From Roseomonas genomospecies 6 (GTDB lineage Bacteria; Pseudomonadota; Alphaproteobacteria; Azospirillales; Azospirillaceae): DNA of 64,000 bases. The stretch is taken from NCBI RefSeq assembly GCF_008365375.1, contig NZ_QOKW01000016.1, positions 1 to 64,000 on the forward strand. Reading direction: 5' to 3'. Shown here piece after piece: positions 27,791-37,045 of this stretch. Position 1 is the stretch's first letter. Every line of letters starts with the position of its first letter. The notes under the pieces are model-generated. The model saw only the letters and a list, made by a program, of their open reading frames with translations, was not told the DNA's origin and searched no databases. Position numbers and translations under genes: made by a program.

Positions 27791-28969
27791 TTACGTTCCC
27801 GTCCCGCGCACCGGCGCGAAGGGCAACCCCGCCTGATCCAGCGCCCGGTCGATCACCTCGTCCGACGCGCCGTCGAACAATTGCAGAAGCAACTCGTCCA
27901 CCGTCCAGTCGTTGGTCGGGGTCAGGGCGGCGAATAGGTCGGCCATGACCTCCGCCTGGAAATCGTCGCGGCGGTTGTCGCTGCCCTCGTAACCCATGCG
28001 CTTGGCCGTGCCGATCGCCACCTGGAAGGGCGGCACCAGGACCGGCGCGACCGACGCCTTCTTCAGAACCGCCCGCAGACCCAGCGCCCCGTCGTCCCAG
28101 GCCAGCTTGCGGGCGTTCTCCGCCGGAATGCCCGCCTTGGCCCCCAGCCCCTCCGCGAACAGCGCCATGTCCCCCGCGCACAGCACGCGGAACAGCAACG
28201 CCGTGCTGAAGCGCCCGTTGGCGTGAAGCCAGCGGGCCACCGCCTCGGCATCCTCCCCGTTGCGCAGCGCCGGGCGCAGCAGCCGCAACGTCGCCGACTC
28301 GCGGCCCCGGTTGGCCAGCCGGTCCACCAGATCCTTGGACAGCCCGTGGGTGTGGGCCAGCGTGGCGCGCACCGCGTCGGACACGAAGGCGACCAGCCGC
28401 TCCACCACGGCCAGCGGCAGGCCGGGGCGGGTCGCCGCGGCCTCGCTCACCATGCGCACCCGCCCGAAACGGTCCAACGCCCGGTGCAGCGCCGGCTCCG
28501 CCACGTCCGCGCCGGGGTTGCGCAGCAGGGCGGTCACCACCGCGACGTTGCCGGTCTCGACGATGGCTCCGGCCACCCGGGCCGACACGGTGTGACGGTT
28601 GGCGACGGCCATATGCTTGCCGGCGTCCGGGTCCGCCAGAACGCCCAGCAGCAAATCGTCGCTGAGGCTCCCCGCGTCGCGCAGGATCGGGAAGGCCACG
28701 CGGGCCACATCCTTCACCAGCCGCTCGGCCAGTTCCTCCGTCAGCATGGCGTTGTTGCGGATCTGCCAGGCCACGGCCTCGCGCACCGCCACCTGGGCGT
28801 CGGCGGCGAAGCAGTGCATGACCTCCAGCGCCAGCGACCGTTCGGCGTCGGTCAGCCCGCCTTTCTCCAGATCGCCGGCCAGCTTCTGCATCGTGTCGAT
28901 GCGGGCCTCCGCCGACGAGGATTCGAGCAGGCGCTCGACGTCGCGGATGGATAGGGATGAATCGCTCAT
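27791..28969 (-). CDS. DUF2336 domain-containing protein
   Basis: This 392-residue soluble, alpha-helical protein of the alphaproteobacterial DUF2336 family looks like a HEAT-like repeat array: SIRDVERLLESSSAEARIDT, LTEELAERLVKDVARVAFPIL, LPLAVVERLVAFVSDAVRATL and SKDLVDRLANRGRESATLRLL are recurring helix pairs. No catalytic motif is visible. The function of the family is not established; a scaffold role can only be guessed. It is a single gene between repeat copy 6 and a MarR-family gene 38 bp further along the same strand. Confidence 0.85.
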   Translation of the reverse strand: MSDSSLSIRDVERLLESSSAEARIDTMQKLAGDLEKGGLTDAERSLALEVMHCFAADAQVAVREAVAWQIRNNAMLTEELAERLVKDVARVAFPILRDAGSLSDDLLLGVLADPDAGKHMAVANRHTVSARVAGAIVETGNVAVVTALLRNPGADVAEPALHRALDRFGRVRMVSEAAATRPGLPLAVVERLVAFVSDAVRATLAHTHGLSKDLVDRLANRGRESATLRLLRPALRNGEDAEAVARWLHANGRFSTALLFRVLCAGDMALFAEGLGAKAGIPAENARKLAWDDGALGLRAVLKKASVAPVLVPPFQVAIGTAKRMGYEGSDNRRDDFQAEVMADLFAALTPTNDWTVDELLLQLFDGASDEVIDRALDQAGLPFAPVRGTGT

Positions 28970-29006
28970 GTGCGGACGCCTGCGGATGAAAGATGCATAG
29001 GACGGT

Positions 29007-29543
29007 TCAATCGAGGCCCTGGCCGGCGTAGCGGACCATGTCGCCCCAGATGCGGTCGAGCCGGCGCAGCGTGCGGTAAGCGGCCTTCAGGTCCGCCGCC
29101 TCACCCTCGTTGCGGACCAGCGCCGTGGCCTGAAGCTGTTCCAGCTTGAACAGCTCGTCACGCAGAGTCCGGCCCTTGTCGGTCAGGCGCAAACGGGCCG
29201 TGCGGCGGTCGCGCTGGCTGGCGCCGCGGTCGATGTAGCCGGCCTCCACCAGGATCTTCAGGCTGTAGGAGGCGTTGGACCCCAGGTAATAGCCACGCTC
29301 CATCAGGTCGCGGACCGACGGCTCGTCGTCGCCGATCAGCATGATCATCAGCGCCTGCACCGGCCCGATATCGTCGATCCCCTGCCGCAGCAGGCCGGCC
29401 CGCACGACGTCCAGGAACCGGCGGTGCATCCGCTCGATCAGCCGGGCGAGCCCGTGATACTCGGCCAGTTCCGCCGCATCCACGGCATCCGGCTTGGATT
29501 CGGCCGGCCTGGATTCGGCGCCCGCCCGGCGCTGCGTGCTCAT
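29007..29543 (-). CDS. MarR-family winged-helix regulator
   Basis: This 178-residue protein has a variable 30-residue N-terminus, then a MarR fold: EYHGLARLIERMHRRFLDVV, SVRDLMERGYYLGSNASYSLKI (recognition helix), GYIDRGASQRDRRTARLRLTDKG (wing with the conserved DxRxxxLxLT-like pattern). The GYYLGSNASYSLKILVEAGYI segment matches a MarR subgroup in Rhizobiales and Rhodospirillales that includes LdtR, reported to control peptidoglycan transpeptidase expression; the resemblance here is by eye. It lies downstream of galE with a 12-bp tandem repeat in the 37-bp gap. Confidence 0.87.
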   Translation of the reverse strand: MSTQRRAGAESRPAESKPDAVDAAELAEYHGLARLIERMHRRFLDVVRAGLLRQGIDDIGPVQALMIMLIGDDEPSVRDLMERGYYLGSNASYSLKILVEAGYIDRGASQRDRRTARLRLTDKGRTLRDELFKLEQLQATALVRNEGEAADLKAAYRTLRRLDRIWGDMVRYAGQGLD

Positions 29544-29555
29544 ACGTGTCTCTCC

Positions 29556-29589
29556 GTCACTTGGCCCGTCACTTGGCCCGTCACTCGGC
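29556..29589. repeat. 12-bp tandem repeat at the galE stop codon
   Basis: Unit GTCACTTGGCCC occurs 2.8 times. The galE stop codon (TCA on this strand) lies in the last unit, so the repeat also supplies further in-frame stops. Likely replication slippage. Confidence 0.85.
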
Positions 29590-30600
29590 GGCCTGCGCCA
29601 GGGCCGGGCCGCGGTAGCCGCCCGGGTTGCGGCGGCGCCATTCCCACGCGCTGCCGATGATGCTGTCCAGATCGGGGAAGCGCGGGGTCCAGCCCAACTC
29701 GCTCCGGATGCGCTCCGACGAGGCGATCAGCACCGCCGGGTCGCCGGCGCGGCGCGGCCCGACCGTCACAGGGACCGTCAGGCCGGTGACGCGCTCCGTC
29801 GCCTCGATCACCTCGCGGACGCTGTAGCCCTTGCCGTTGCCCAGGTTGAAGCGGACGCTGCGCGTTTCCAGCGCCGGCAGCACCCGCAGATGCGCGTCGG
29901 CGAGGTCGCAGACATGGATGTAGTCGCGCACGCAGGTGCCGTCCGGCGTCGGGTAGTCGTCGCCGAAGATCTCGATGTGCGAGCGCCGCCCGCTCGCCGC
30001 GTCCAGCACCAGCGGGATCAGGTGCGTTTCCGGGTGATGGTCCTCGCCCAGATGCCCGTTCGGATGCGCGCCCGCGGCGTTGAAGTAGCGCAGGCAGGCC
30101 GAGCGCAGGCCGTGGCAGCGGTCCGCCCAATGCAGGGCGCGTTCGATGAAGAACTTGGATTCGCCGTATGGGCTGCCGGGGTCGATCGCCGTGTCCTCGT
30201 CGATCGGCTGGCGTTCCGGCGTGCCGAACAGGTTGGCGGTCGAGGAGAAGACCATCTTGCGCACGCCGCCCACGGTGGCCGCGCGGATCAGGTTGAGCGA
30301 GTTGACCGTGTTGCCGTGCAGATAGAGATGCGGGTCGCGCATGGATTCGCCGACCAGCGACAGCGCGGCGAAGTGGAACACCGCGTCGAACCTCCACTCC
30401 GCAAAGACGCGGGTCAGCGCGTCCATGTCGGCGAGATCGGCCTCCACGAAGGCGGCGTCGGACGGCACGGCGGCGCGGTGGCCCTGGCGCAGGTTGTCGA
30501 GCACGACGACCCGGAAACCGCGGTCGAGCAGTTCGGCCACGCAGTGACTGCCGACATAGCCGGCACCGCCGGTCACGAGAACGGTCTGGGGCGAGTTCAT
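29581..30600 (-). CDS. galE: UDP-glucose 4-epimerase
   Basis: This 339-residue short-chain dehydrogenase of the extended type interconverts UDP-glucose and UDP-galactose. Motifs are TVLVTGGAGYVGSHCVAELL (NAD binding), the catalytic Tyr-x3-Lys in SPYGESKFFIERAL, RYFNAAGAHPNGHLGEDH (nucleotide sugar loop) and RDYIHVCDLADAH. The start at 30600 has AAGGAA eight bases upstream. It is placed beside the surface-glycan locus but on the opposite strand, so it likely supplies UDP-galactose for polysaccharide or glycoprotein synthesis. Confidence 0.95.
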   Translation of the reverse strand: MNSPQTVLVTGGAGYVGSHCVAELLDRGFRVVVLDNLRQGHRAAVPSDAAFVEADLADMDALTRVFAEWRFDAVFHFAALSLVGESMRDPHLYLHGNTVNSLNLIRAATVGGVRKMVFSSTANLFGTPERQPIDEDTAIDPGSPYGESKFFIERALHWADRCHGLRSACLRYFNAAGAHPNGHLGEDHHPETHLIPLVLDAASGRRSHIEIFGDDYPTPDGTCVRDYIHVCDLADAHLRVLPALETRSVRFNLGNGKGYSVREVIEATERVTGLTVPVTVGPRRAGDPAVLIASSERIRSELGWTPRFPDLDSIIGSAWEWRRRNPGGYRGPALAQAAE

Positions 30601-31075
30601 CGTAAATATTCCTTGGATTTGAGAAATATTCGTCAGTCCAGGCGCCCGCCGGCATCAAAGGATGCTACATCCCCCGGTGGCAAGCGCAAGAGTTCCGCGG
30701 CGCAGAATGCCGTCAATTCAGACGGAAGGCCAGTTGACGAAAAAGAGACATCCGACGCCGGAAAGACCCTTGCGGTCATTGGAAAAATGTTTCGCAACAA
30801 CGCTTTACAGCGCTGCAAATACCCCTTTCGACATTTCCCGGACGGGGTAGCGGCTCAAACTTGTCACACGCCCGACCGGGTCGGCGGACGTAAGCGGAAA
30901 CGGCATGGGCCGTGGATTCCCGCAACGGGCGGACTTTATCCGGACTTCGTCTCAAAAGGGATTCAAGCGCACCGGCCTCACCACAACACTTCGTTAACCA
31001 TGAAGCCCTTTGCATGGCCGGCTTCATGGACCGCCCCAAAGCGTGAGCGCGCGGGACGCAAGAAAAGGAATCGGC
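30601..31075. other. Intergenic region between galE and the type I secretion operon
   Basis: 475 bp between divergent genes. It has a direct repeat AAATATTC at 30604 and 30624 in the galE leader, and an AT-richer stretch near 30770-30850 that should hold the promoter of the plus-strand operon. No open frame there has a ribosome site plus coding character, and no RNA gene is recognised. The last 50 bp carry the AAGGAA site of the secretion ATPase. Confidence 0.6.
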
Positions 31076-32797
31076 ATGAGCGGTATGGATCGGACCCTGC
31101 TGACCCAAGCCTACCGGAAGATCGGGCGCGGCCTGCTGCTGGCCGGCGCCCTCACCTTCTTCGTCAACATCCTGATGCTGGTGGTGCCGCTCTACACGAT
31201 GCAGGTCTACGACCGCGTGATGAGCAGCCGCAGCCTGGAGACGCTGACCATGCTCGCGGTGATCTCCGTGGGCGGGCTGGTGCTGTACGGCGTGCTGGAC
31301 TTCATCCGGGCGCGCGCCTTCCTGGTCTGCGGGGCGGTGATCGCGCACCGCTTCAACGTACCGGCGCTCCAGGCGGCCATCGTGGACGCGCTGGGCGGCG
31401 GAACGCGCAACGCCGGCCAGACGATGCGCGACCTGAACGACCTGCGCAACTTCATGACCAGCAACGCCGTCGTGGTGCCGCTGGACCTGCTGTGGACACC
31501 GATCTTTCTCGTCATCCTGTTCCTTCTGCACCCGATCTATGGCTGGATCGCGGTGGGGTCGGCGCTGCTGCTCCTGACCATGAACGCGCTGACCGACGCG
31601 CTGACCCGCCGCCCCATCGCCGAGGCGAACGAGGCGTCGGCGAAGGTGTTCGCCGACGTGGCCAGCACCGTCCGCCACGCCGAGGCCATCGAGGCCATGG
31701 GCATGCTGCCGCCGCTCGCCCGCCGCTGGCAGTTGGCGCAGATCGGCTCCGCCTCGCTCATCGACCGGGGCGTGGTGATGTCGCGCGGCATGGCGTCGGC
31801 GTCGCGCTCGCTTCGGCTGATCCTGCAGATCGCCACCATTTCCGCGGGGGCGGCTCTGGTCATCCGGAACGAGGCGTCGCCAGGCAGCATGATCGCCACC
31901 GGCATCATCATGGCCCGCCTCCTCCAGCCCTTCGAGCATCTGGTGGAGAACTGGCGGCAGTGGGTCGTCGCCCAGACCGCCCACAAGCGCATCCGCGAGC
32001 TTCTGAACGGGGACGGCACGCGGCGCAGCACCATGCCGCTGCCGCGGCCGACCGGACGCCTGAGCGTTGACCGCGTCAGCCATGTGCCGAAGGGCCTGCA
32101 ACGCCCGGTGCTGCGCGGCGTCAGCTTCGCGCTGGAGCCGGGGGAGGTGCTGGGGATCATCGGGCCGTCGGGGGCCGGCAAATCGACCCTCGCCCGCCTG
32201 CTGGTCGGCATCTGGGAACCCACAGCCGGCGGCATCTATCTGGACGGCACCAGCACCTTCCTGTGGGAGCGCGAGAGCTTCGGCCACTATGTCGGCTACG
32301 TCCCGCAGTCGGTCGCCCTGCTGGACGGCACCATCGGCGAGAACATCGCCCGCATGGCCCAGGCCGACCCGGCGGAGATCGTGCGCGCCGCCCGGCTGGC
32401 CGGGGTCCACGACATGATCGGGCGCCTGCCCTTCGGCTACGACACGCCGGTCGGCGAGAACGCCTTCGCCCTGTCCGGCGGCCAGCGGCAGCGCATCGCG
32501 CTGGCCCGCGCGCTGTTCGGCAAGCCCAGCCTGATCGTGCTCGACGAGCCGAACTCCAACCTCGACCACGAGGGCGAACAGGCGCTGCTGCACGCGATCA
32601 ACCACGCGCGCCGCGACGGCGCCACCATCGTGATGGTCGCCCACCGCCCCTCCATCGTGTCGGTCGCCGACAAGCTGCTCGTCCTCAAGGACGGCATGGT
32701 CGAACATTTCGGCGAACGCACCGACGTGCTGAAGATGGTCCAGCCCGGCGGCGCCGTGAAGGTGGCCCGGCTGGTCCGGACGGGAGAGTCCGCATGA
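31076..32797 (+). CDS. Type I secretion system ABC transporter (PrtD/HlyB type)
   Basis: This 573-residue inner-membrane exporter starts at the ATG at 31076 (AAGGAA five bases upstream). Residues 15-300 hold about six membrane helices (GLLLAGALTFFVNILMLVVP, MLAVISVGGLVLYGVLDF, IFLVILFLLHPIYGWIAVGS). The ATPase domain (330-573) has Walker A GIIGPSGAGKSTLARLLVG, signature FALSGGQRQRIALARALF and Walker B SLIVLDEPNSNLD. It lacks an N-terminal C39 peptidase-like domain, placing it in the PrtD/RsaD group that exports RTX proteins. The adaptor overlaps its stop by ATGA. The likely substrate is the RTX protein at 37046. No TolC-type outer-membrane gene is in the window. Confidence 0.95.
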   Translation: MSGMDRTLLTQAYRKIGRGLLLAGALTFFVNILMLVVPLYTMQVYDRVMSSRSLETLTMLAVISVGGLVLYGVLDFIRARAFLVCGAVIAHRFNVPALQAAIVDALGGGTRNAGQTMRDLNDLRNFMTSNAVVVPLDLLWTPIFLVILFLLHPIYGWIAVGSALLLLTMNALTDALTRRPIAEANEASAKVFADVASTVRHAEAIEAMGMLPPLARRWQLAQIGSASLIDRGVVMSRGMASASRSLRLILQIATISAGAALVIRNEASPGSMIATGIIMARLLQPFEHLVENWRQWVVAQTAHKRIRELLNGDGTRRSTMPLPRPTGRLSVDRVSHVPKGLQRPVLRGVSFALEPGEVLGIIGPSGAGKSTLARLLVGIWEPTAGGIYLDGTSTFLWERESFGHYVGYVPQSVALLDGTIGENIARMAQADPAEIVRAARLAGVHDMIGRLPFGYDTPVGENAFALSGGQRQRIALARALFGKPSLIVLDEPNSNLDHEGEQALLHAINHARRDGATIVMVAHRPSIVSVADKLLVLKDGMVEHFGERTDVLKMVQPGGAVKVARLVRTGESA

Positions 32798-34164
32798 CCG
32801 ATACGACGATCACCCAGACTCCGCCATCCTCTTCCCTCACCGCCGGCTGGGCGCCGGTCATCGACGTCACGCCGCACGAACCCACGCTGCGCGGCACGGC
32901 GATGGCGGGCGCGCTGGCCGTCGCCATCGGCTTCGGCGGATTCTTCGGCTGGGCCTTCACCGCCAGCCTGGACAGCGCGGCCATCGCCCCCGGCACCATT
33001 GCCGTGGAAAGCCACCGCAAGACCGTTTCCCACCTGGAGGGCGGCATCCTCAGCGAACTGCTGGTGAAGGACGGCGATCTGGTGAAGGCCGGACAGGTCA
33101 TGCTGCGGCTCGACACCACGCAGAGCGGCGCGGTGGTCGCCCAGCTTCACGGACAGTACTGGACCTCGCTGGCCCGGCTGGCCCGGCTGCGCGCCGAGCA
33201 GACCGACGCGAAGGCCCCCGTCTACGCCGAGGAGCTGGTGACCGCCGCCAAGACCAGCTCCGTCGCCGCGGAGGCCCTGGCCGCCGAACAGCGCCTGTTC
33301 GAGTCGCGGCGCGACGCCTACGAGGGGCAGATCTCCATCCAGCGCAAGCGCATCGGGCAGCTTCGCGACGAGCTGGTGGCGCTGGAGTCGCAGCGCGTCG
33401 CCGCCAACGACCGGCTGCGCTACACCCAGGACGAGCTGCGGATCGTCGAAACCCTTCTCGCCAAGGGCTACGAGCGCAAGCCGCGCATGCTGGAGCTTCA
33501 GCGCAACGTCGCCGACACCAAGGGCCGGCTGGGCGAGATCCAGGCCGACAAGTCGAAGGCCGAACAGGGGATCGCCGCGGCGGAGCTGGAGATCATCAAC
33601 CTCGGCAACACCCGCCGGTCGGAGGTCGGGAACGAGCTTCAGACCGTGCAGGCCACCATCTCCGACCTGTCGGAACGGCTGCGCAGCGCCGGGGACGTGC
33701 TGAAGCGCCAGGAACTCGTCGCCCCCCAGGCGGGCCGCGTCACCAACCTGCGCTTCTACACGCCGGGCGGCGTCATCCCGCCGGGCCAGGGCATCCTGGA
33801 CATCGTTCCACAGGACGACGGGCTGATCGTGGAGGCCCGCGTGTCCCCCGCCGACGTTCAGAACATCGACGTGGGCGGCAGCGCCATGGTGCGGCTGATC
33901 GGCTACCGCCAGCGGCTGGTGCCGCCGGTCCAGGGGAAGGTGCTCACCCTTTCCGCCGACCAACTGGAGGACGAGCGCACCGGCCAAGCCTATTTCATCG
34001 CCCGCATCAGCCTGGACGCCGCGACGCTGAAGGCCCTGCCGGACGTGGATCTGCATCCCGGCATGCCGACCGAGGTGATGATCCATGGTCACGCCCGGAA
34101 GGCCATCGAGTATTTCCTCACGCCGCTGACCGACGGCATGAACCGCGCCTTCCGCGAGAACTGA
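32794..34164 (+). CDS. Type I secretion membrane-fusion (adaptor) protein, HlyD/PrtE type
   Basis: This 456-residue protein has one N-terminal membrane helix (MAGALAVAIGFGGFFGWAFT, residues 37-56), followed by the paired lipoyl halves (HLEGGILSELLVKDGDLVKAGQ and APQAGRVTNLRFYTPGGVIPPGQ). Between them is a long coiled coil (about 125-300: QRLFESRRDAYEGQISIQRK and so on), and a C-terminal beta-barrel domain ends with MPTEVMIHGHARKAIEYFLTP, the family signature. It spans the periplasm and bridges the ABC exporter to an outer-membrane channel. The start overlaps the ABC gene stop (ATGA), so the two are made together. Confidence 0.95.
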   Translation: MTDTTITQTPPSSSLTAGWAPVIDVTPHEPTLRGTAMAGALAVAIGFGGFFGWAFTASLDSAAIAPGTIAVESHRKTVSHLEGGILSELLVKDGDLVKAGQVMLRLDTTQSGAVVAQLHGQYWTSLARLARLRAEQTDAKAPVYAEELVTAAKTSSVAAEALAAEQRLFESRRDAYEGQISIQRKRIGQLRDELVALESQRVAANDRLRYTQDELRIVETLLAKGYERKPRMLELQRNVADTKGRLGEIQADKSKAEQGIAAAELEIINLGNTRRSEVGNELQTVQATISDLSERLRSAGDVLKRQELVAPQAGRVTNLRFYTPGGVIPPGQGILDIVPQDDGLIVEARVSPADVQNIDVGGSAMVRLIGYRQRLVPPVQGKVLTLSADQLEDERTGQAYFIARISLDAATLKALPDVDLHPGMPTEVMIHGHARKAIEYFLTPLTDGMNRAFREN

Positions 34165-34287
34165 CGCCGCCGCCACCACTCGGACGACTGTCGCTGCATG
34201 GAAACTCTTGCCCGGCGGCGCGGCGGACCATACCGTCGCGCAGCAAGGGGTTCTCCGCGGGGGACCGGCAGGAGGAGTGTGATCCGC

Positions 34288-36138
34288 ATGGCCCAGCAGG
34301 ACAACCGGAACACGCTGGACGGGACTGCCCGCGATCTGGTCCGCCGCGGGGCGGAGCGCCATCAGGCCGGCGCTCCCGGCGCAGCGGAGGACCTCTACCG
34401 GCAAGCGCTCGCCGTCGATGGACGCAACGCCGACGCCCTTCATCTCCTCGGAGTCGCCCGCGCGCAGCTCGGCCATCCGCGTGAGGGAGCCGTCCTGGTC
34501 AGCCGGGCGGTCGCCATCAACCCGAATGCAGCGAGCTACCGCACGAACCTCGCACGGATTTTGCGCGGTGCGGCGGAACGGCCCGACGCCGTCCGGATCT
34601 TCTGCGAGGCAGGCGGCGCCTTTTTCGACGAAGGGGACCTGGGCCATGCCACGCAGGCACTGCGCCATGCCCTCAGCCTGTCCCCCGCCGACATCACCGC
34701 CCTTCACGACCTCGCGTCCGCCACCAACCGCTTGGGGCAGGCCGGAACGGCCTGCGCGCTGGCCGACCGGCTGCGCCGGCTGGACCCCGGCCTGATCGAA
34801 GGGCACCTGATCGCCGGGGCGGCGCGCAAGGCCGCCGGCGACCTGGACGGGGCGGCGAATGCCTTGGCCGATGCTTTGCGGCTCCGCCCGCAGGACGCCG
34901 CGATCCGTACCGAGCGCGCCAACGCCCTGAAGATCGCCGGGCGGATGGGGACCGCGGAGGCGGAGTATCGCAGGGCCGCCGCGCTCGACCCCGGCTTGCA
35001 CACCGCACAATTCAATTTGGGCGTGACGCTGGCCGATCTCGGTCGGGCTCGGGATTCCATCGCCCCATACCGCCGTGCCGCCGCCCTGCGGCCGGATCAT
35101 GCCGCCACGCGCTTCAACCTCGGGGCGCAGCTTCTGAAGGCAGGCGTTTGGCCGGACTGCTGGATCGAGAACGAATGGCGCTTCGCCTACGGAGTCCCCC
35201 TGCCCGACTACGGCATTCCCCGCTGGTCGGGTGAACCGCTGGAGGGGCGCCGCCTGTTGCTCTGGTCGGAGGCGGGACAGGGGGACGGCATCCAGATCGT
35301 CCGGATCGCCCGCCGCCTCGCCGCCATGGGCGCTCGGGTGGGCGTGTCCTGCTCTCCCAGCCTCGTCCGGCTGTTCGACAGCGTTCCCGGCGTGTCGCAG
35401 GCAATGACGGAGGACGGCGTGGAATCCGGCGCGTGGGATTTCTGGAGTCCCACCTACAGCGTCCCGGCCATTCTGCGCCTGACCATGGATCAGATCCCAC
35501 AGGACTTCCCTTATGTGGGCGACCGCTTTCCGGGAGACGAACGGTTCGACCCACATTTTGCGGAGGGCGACGCCCTTCGCGTCGGGCTCGTCTGGTCGGG
35601 GGAGCGCTACACCGCGGGAACCGGCTACGCCAGCATGAACCAGAGGCGCAGCATGGGGTTCGACGTCATGGAACCGCTTCTGGACACACCCGGCGCCCGG
35701 TTCCACTCTCTGCAAATGGGCGGGGCCGCCGCGGAGGCCGCCGTTGCGGTGGCCGCCGGGCGGTTGACCGATCCGATGGCGCAGGTGAGGGATTTCGCGG
35801 ACACGGCAGGACTGATCCGGCGCCTGGATCTGGTCATCTCCGTCGATACGTCCACGGCGCATCTGGCTGGAGCCCTGGACAAGCCCGTCTGGCTGCTGTC
35901 GCGCCTGGACGGCTGCTGCCGCTGGATGGAGCCGATGGAATCGACCCCCTGGTACCGGTCGATGCGCCTGTTCCACCAGACGGTGCGGGACGACTGGCAC
36001 GAGGTTATCGAACGGGTCGCCGCCGAACTCGCGCGCACGATCAAATCCCGCAATCGCTGTTGCCATCCGGGCGAAGAAGCGCAAGGCAGGAAAGGGAGTG
36101 CGCGAACATGGCCGTTCAGTGGGACCGGAACACCTTGA
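34288..36138 (+). CDS. TPR protein with C-terminal glycosyltransferase-like domain
   Basis: This 616-residue protein starts at the ATG at 34288 (GGAGGAG ten bases upstream). Residues about 10-300 are tetratricopeptide repeats (APGAAEDLYRQALAVDGRNA, HATQALRHALSLSPADITAL, AEAEYRRAAALDPGLHTAQF). Residues 320-600 resemble the GT9/GT41-like fold: RRLLLWSEAGQGDGIQIVR, LRVGLVWSGERYTAG and DLVISVDTSTAHLAGALDKP followed by VWLLSR, the nucleotide-sugar binding motif. Such fusions often glycosylate secreted or surface proteins. Placed between the type I exporter and its RTX protein, it may modify the RTX protein or surface glycan; the sugar and acceptor are unknown. Confidence 0.85.
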   Translation: MAQQDNRNTLDGTARDLVRRGAERHQAGAPGAAEDLYRQALAVDGRNADALHLLGVARAQLGHPREGAVLVSRAVAINPNAASYRTNLARILRGAAERPDAVRIFCEAGGAFFDEGDLGHATQALRHALSLSPADITALHDLASATNRLGQAGTACALADRLRRLDPGLIEGHLIAGAARKAAGDLDGAANALADALRLRPQDAAIRTERANALKIAGRMGTAEAEYRRAAALDPGLHTAQFNLGVTLADLGRARDSIAPYRRAAALRPDHAATRFNLGAQLLKAGVWPDCWIENEWRFAYGVPLPDYGIPRWSGEPLEGRRLLLWSEAGQGDGIQIVRIARRLAAMGARVGVSCSPSLVRLFDSVPGVSQAMTEDGVESGAWDFWSPTYSVPAILRLTMDQIPQDFPYVGDRFPGDERFDPHFAEGDALRVGLVWSGERYTAGTGYASMNQRRSMGFDVMEPLLDTPGARFHSLQMGGAAAEAAVAVAAGRLTDPMAQVRDFADTAGLIRRLDLVISVDTSTAHLAGALDKPVWLLSRLDGCCRWMEPMESTPWYRSMRLFHQTVRDDWHEVIERVAAELARTIKSRNRCCHPGEEAQGRKGSARTWPFSGTGTP

Positions 36139-36323
36139 AGCGCGTCGCCGACGCCATCGGCGACGTGCATCTTTACGACAAGCATCACACCGGCGAGTTC
36201 ATCGCCATGCGCCTGCGCGATTCGTTGGCCGACAACCCCGGCTATGACCGGGCGGCGGTCGAGGACAAGCTGATGGAACTGGCCCGGGCCGCGCTGGACG
36301 CCGCGGAGGCCGGAAAGGTCTGA
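36108..36323 (+). CDS. Small hypothetical protein
   Basis: This possible 71-residue protein, MAVQWDRNTLKRVADAIGDV and onwards, starts at an ATG at 36108 with AAAGGGAG nine bases upstream and overlaps the end of the TPR gene by 31 bp. The sequence is acidic to neutral and helical (AAVEDKLMELARAALDAAEAGKV), without Cys or membrane segments. I do not recognise a family. Good ribosome site, non-random composition and a position inside the operon favour a real gene; its short length keeps the call tentative. Confidence 0.6.
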   Translation: MAVQWDRNTLKRVADAIGDVHLYDKHHTGEFIAMRLRDSLADNPGYDRAAVEDKLMELARAALDAAEAGKV

Positions 36324-37045
36324 CCGGGTACGGCTCCAAGCAAAAAATTTTGACCGCTTGGGCGCCACCGGTCCGGGGCGTTCGGCAGCTCCGGACGAGC
36401 CTCGGAAGGCCGCCGGACTGGCGCGGCTTGGGAGCATCGCCAAGCCCGCCGGTTCGCCATGGCGCTCTGCGGATGCGGAAAGCCCCGGCGGCATGCACCG
36501 CTCGGCCCAGGCTTTCAAAAGCGAGTTTTTAAAAACTCGGATGCCGTCCCGCCGGATTTTCAAAAATCCGCACCGTCAAACTCGCCGCAGCGCCATGGGT
36601 TATCCCGAAATGGCAATGCCCAAACGTTCAACCCTGTGCGGACGGCATAGGACTTCCGTATCTTTTCAAGGCATTTCGCGGAAATTCGACGGGAGCTCTT
36701 CGCGTCGTCTTTAAAAGTATTACGCACAAACAATTCTGCTTCTTTCCCACAACAACAGTTGTCGCGCCTTGAATTGGTACTCACAACCCCGATTTGGCGC
36801 CGCACCCAAGACAAGATGTTTAGATTTTCGAAGGGCTTTGAAGCCAAGGTGTTGGTAATGACGTAATGAACGTTGATGATTATTGTGTTTGGACTCTACG
36901 AACTCAAGATTTGTCTGGGTTTGACCTTATGTTTGTCACAGCCATGCCCCGCGGTATTTGGGTAAAGGCTTGGTGGTACCTCGCCATTTCGGGGTAGGCA
37001 CACCCCCCCTGCCCCACCGAATCCAATCGTTAAGGAGTATGATCC
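36324..37045. other. Long AT-rich leader region before the RTX gene
   Basis: A 722-bp region of lower GC than its surroundings. It contains the perfect palindrome CGAGTTTTTAAAAACTCG (36522-36539) and CGGATTTT-CA-AAAATCCG (36553-36570), 13 bp apart, both usable as hairpins or protein sites. From 36700 on it is AT-rich, with a possible -35 element TTGACC at 36921. No convincing reading frame is present. It probably holds the terminator of the upstream operon and a strong promoter and leader for the RTX gene. Confidence 0.6.
36991..37015 (+). promoter_or_regulatory. Leader hairpin upstream of the RTX gene
   Basis: GGGGTAGG pairs with CCTGCCCC (one G-U pair), giving an 8-bp stem with a 9-nt loop, 20 bp before the AAGGAG ribosome site of the RTX gene. 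Such 5' hairpins often stabilise mRNA of abundant secreted proteins. Confidence 0.4.

Noticed and set aside
32437-36084. Minus-strand open frame of 1215 codons opposite the secretion and TPR genes
   Set aside because: Antisense to clear T1SS, adaptor and TPR proteins; composition is typical antisense.
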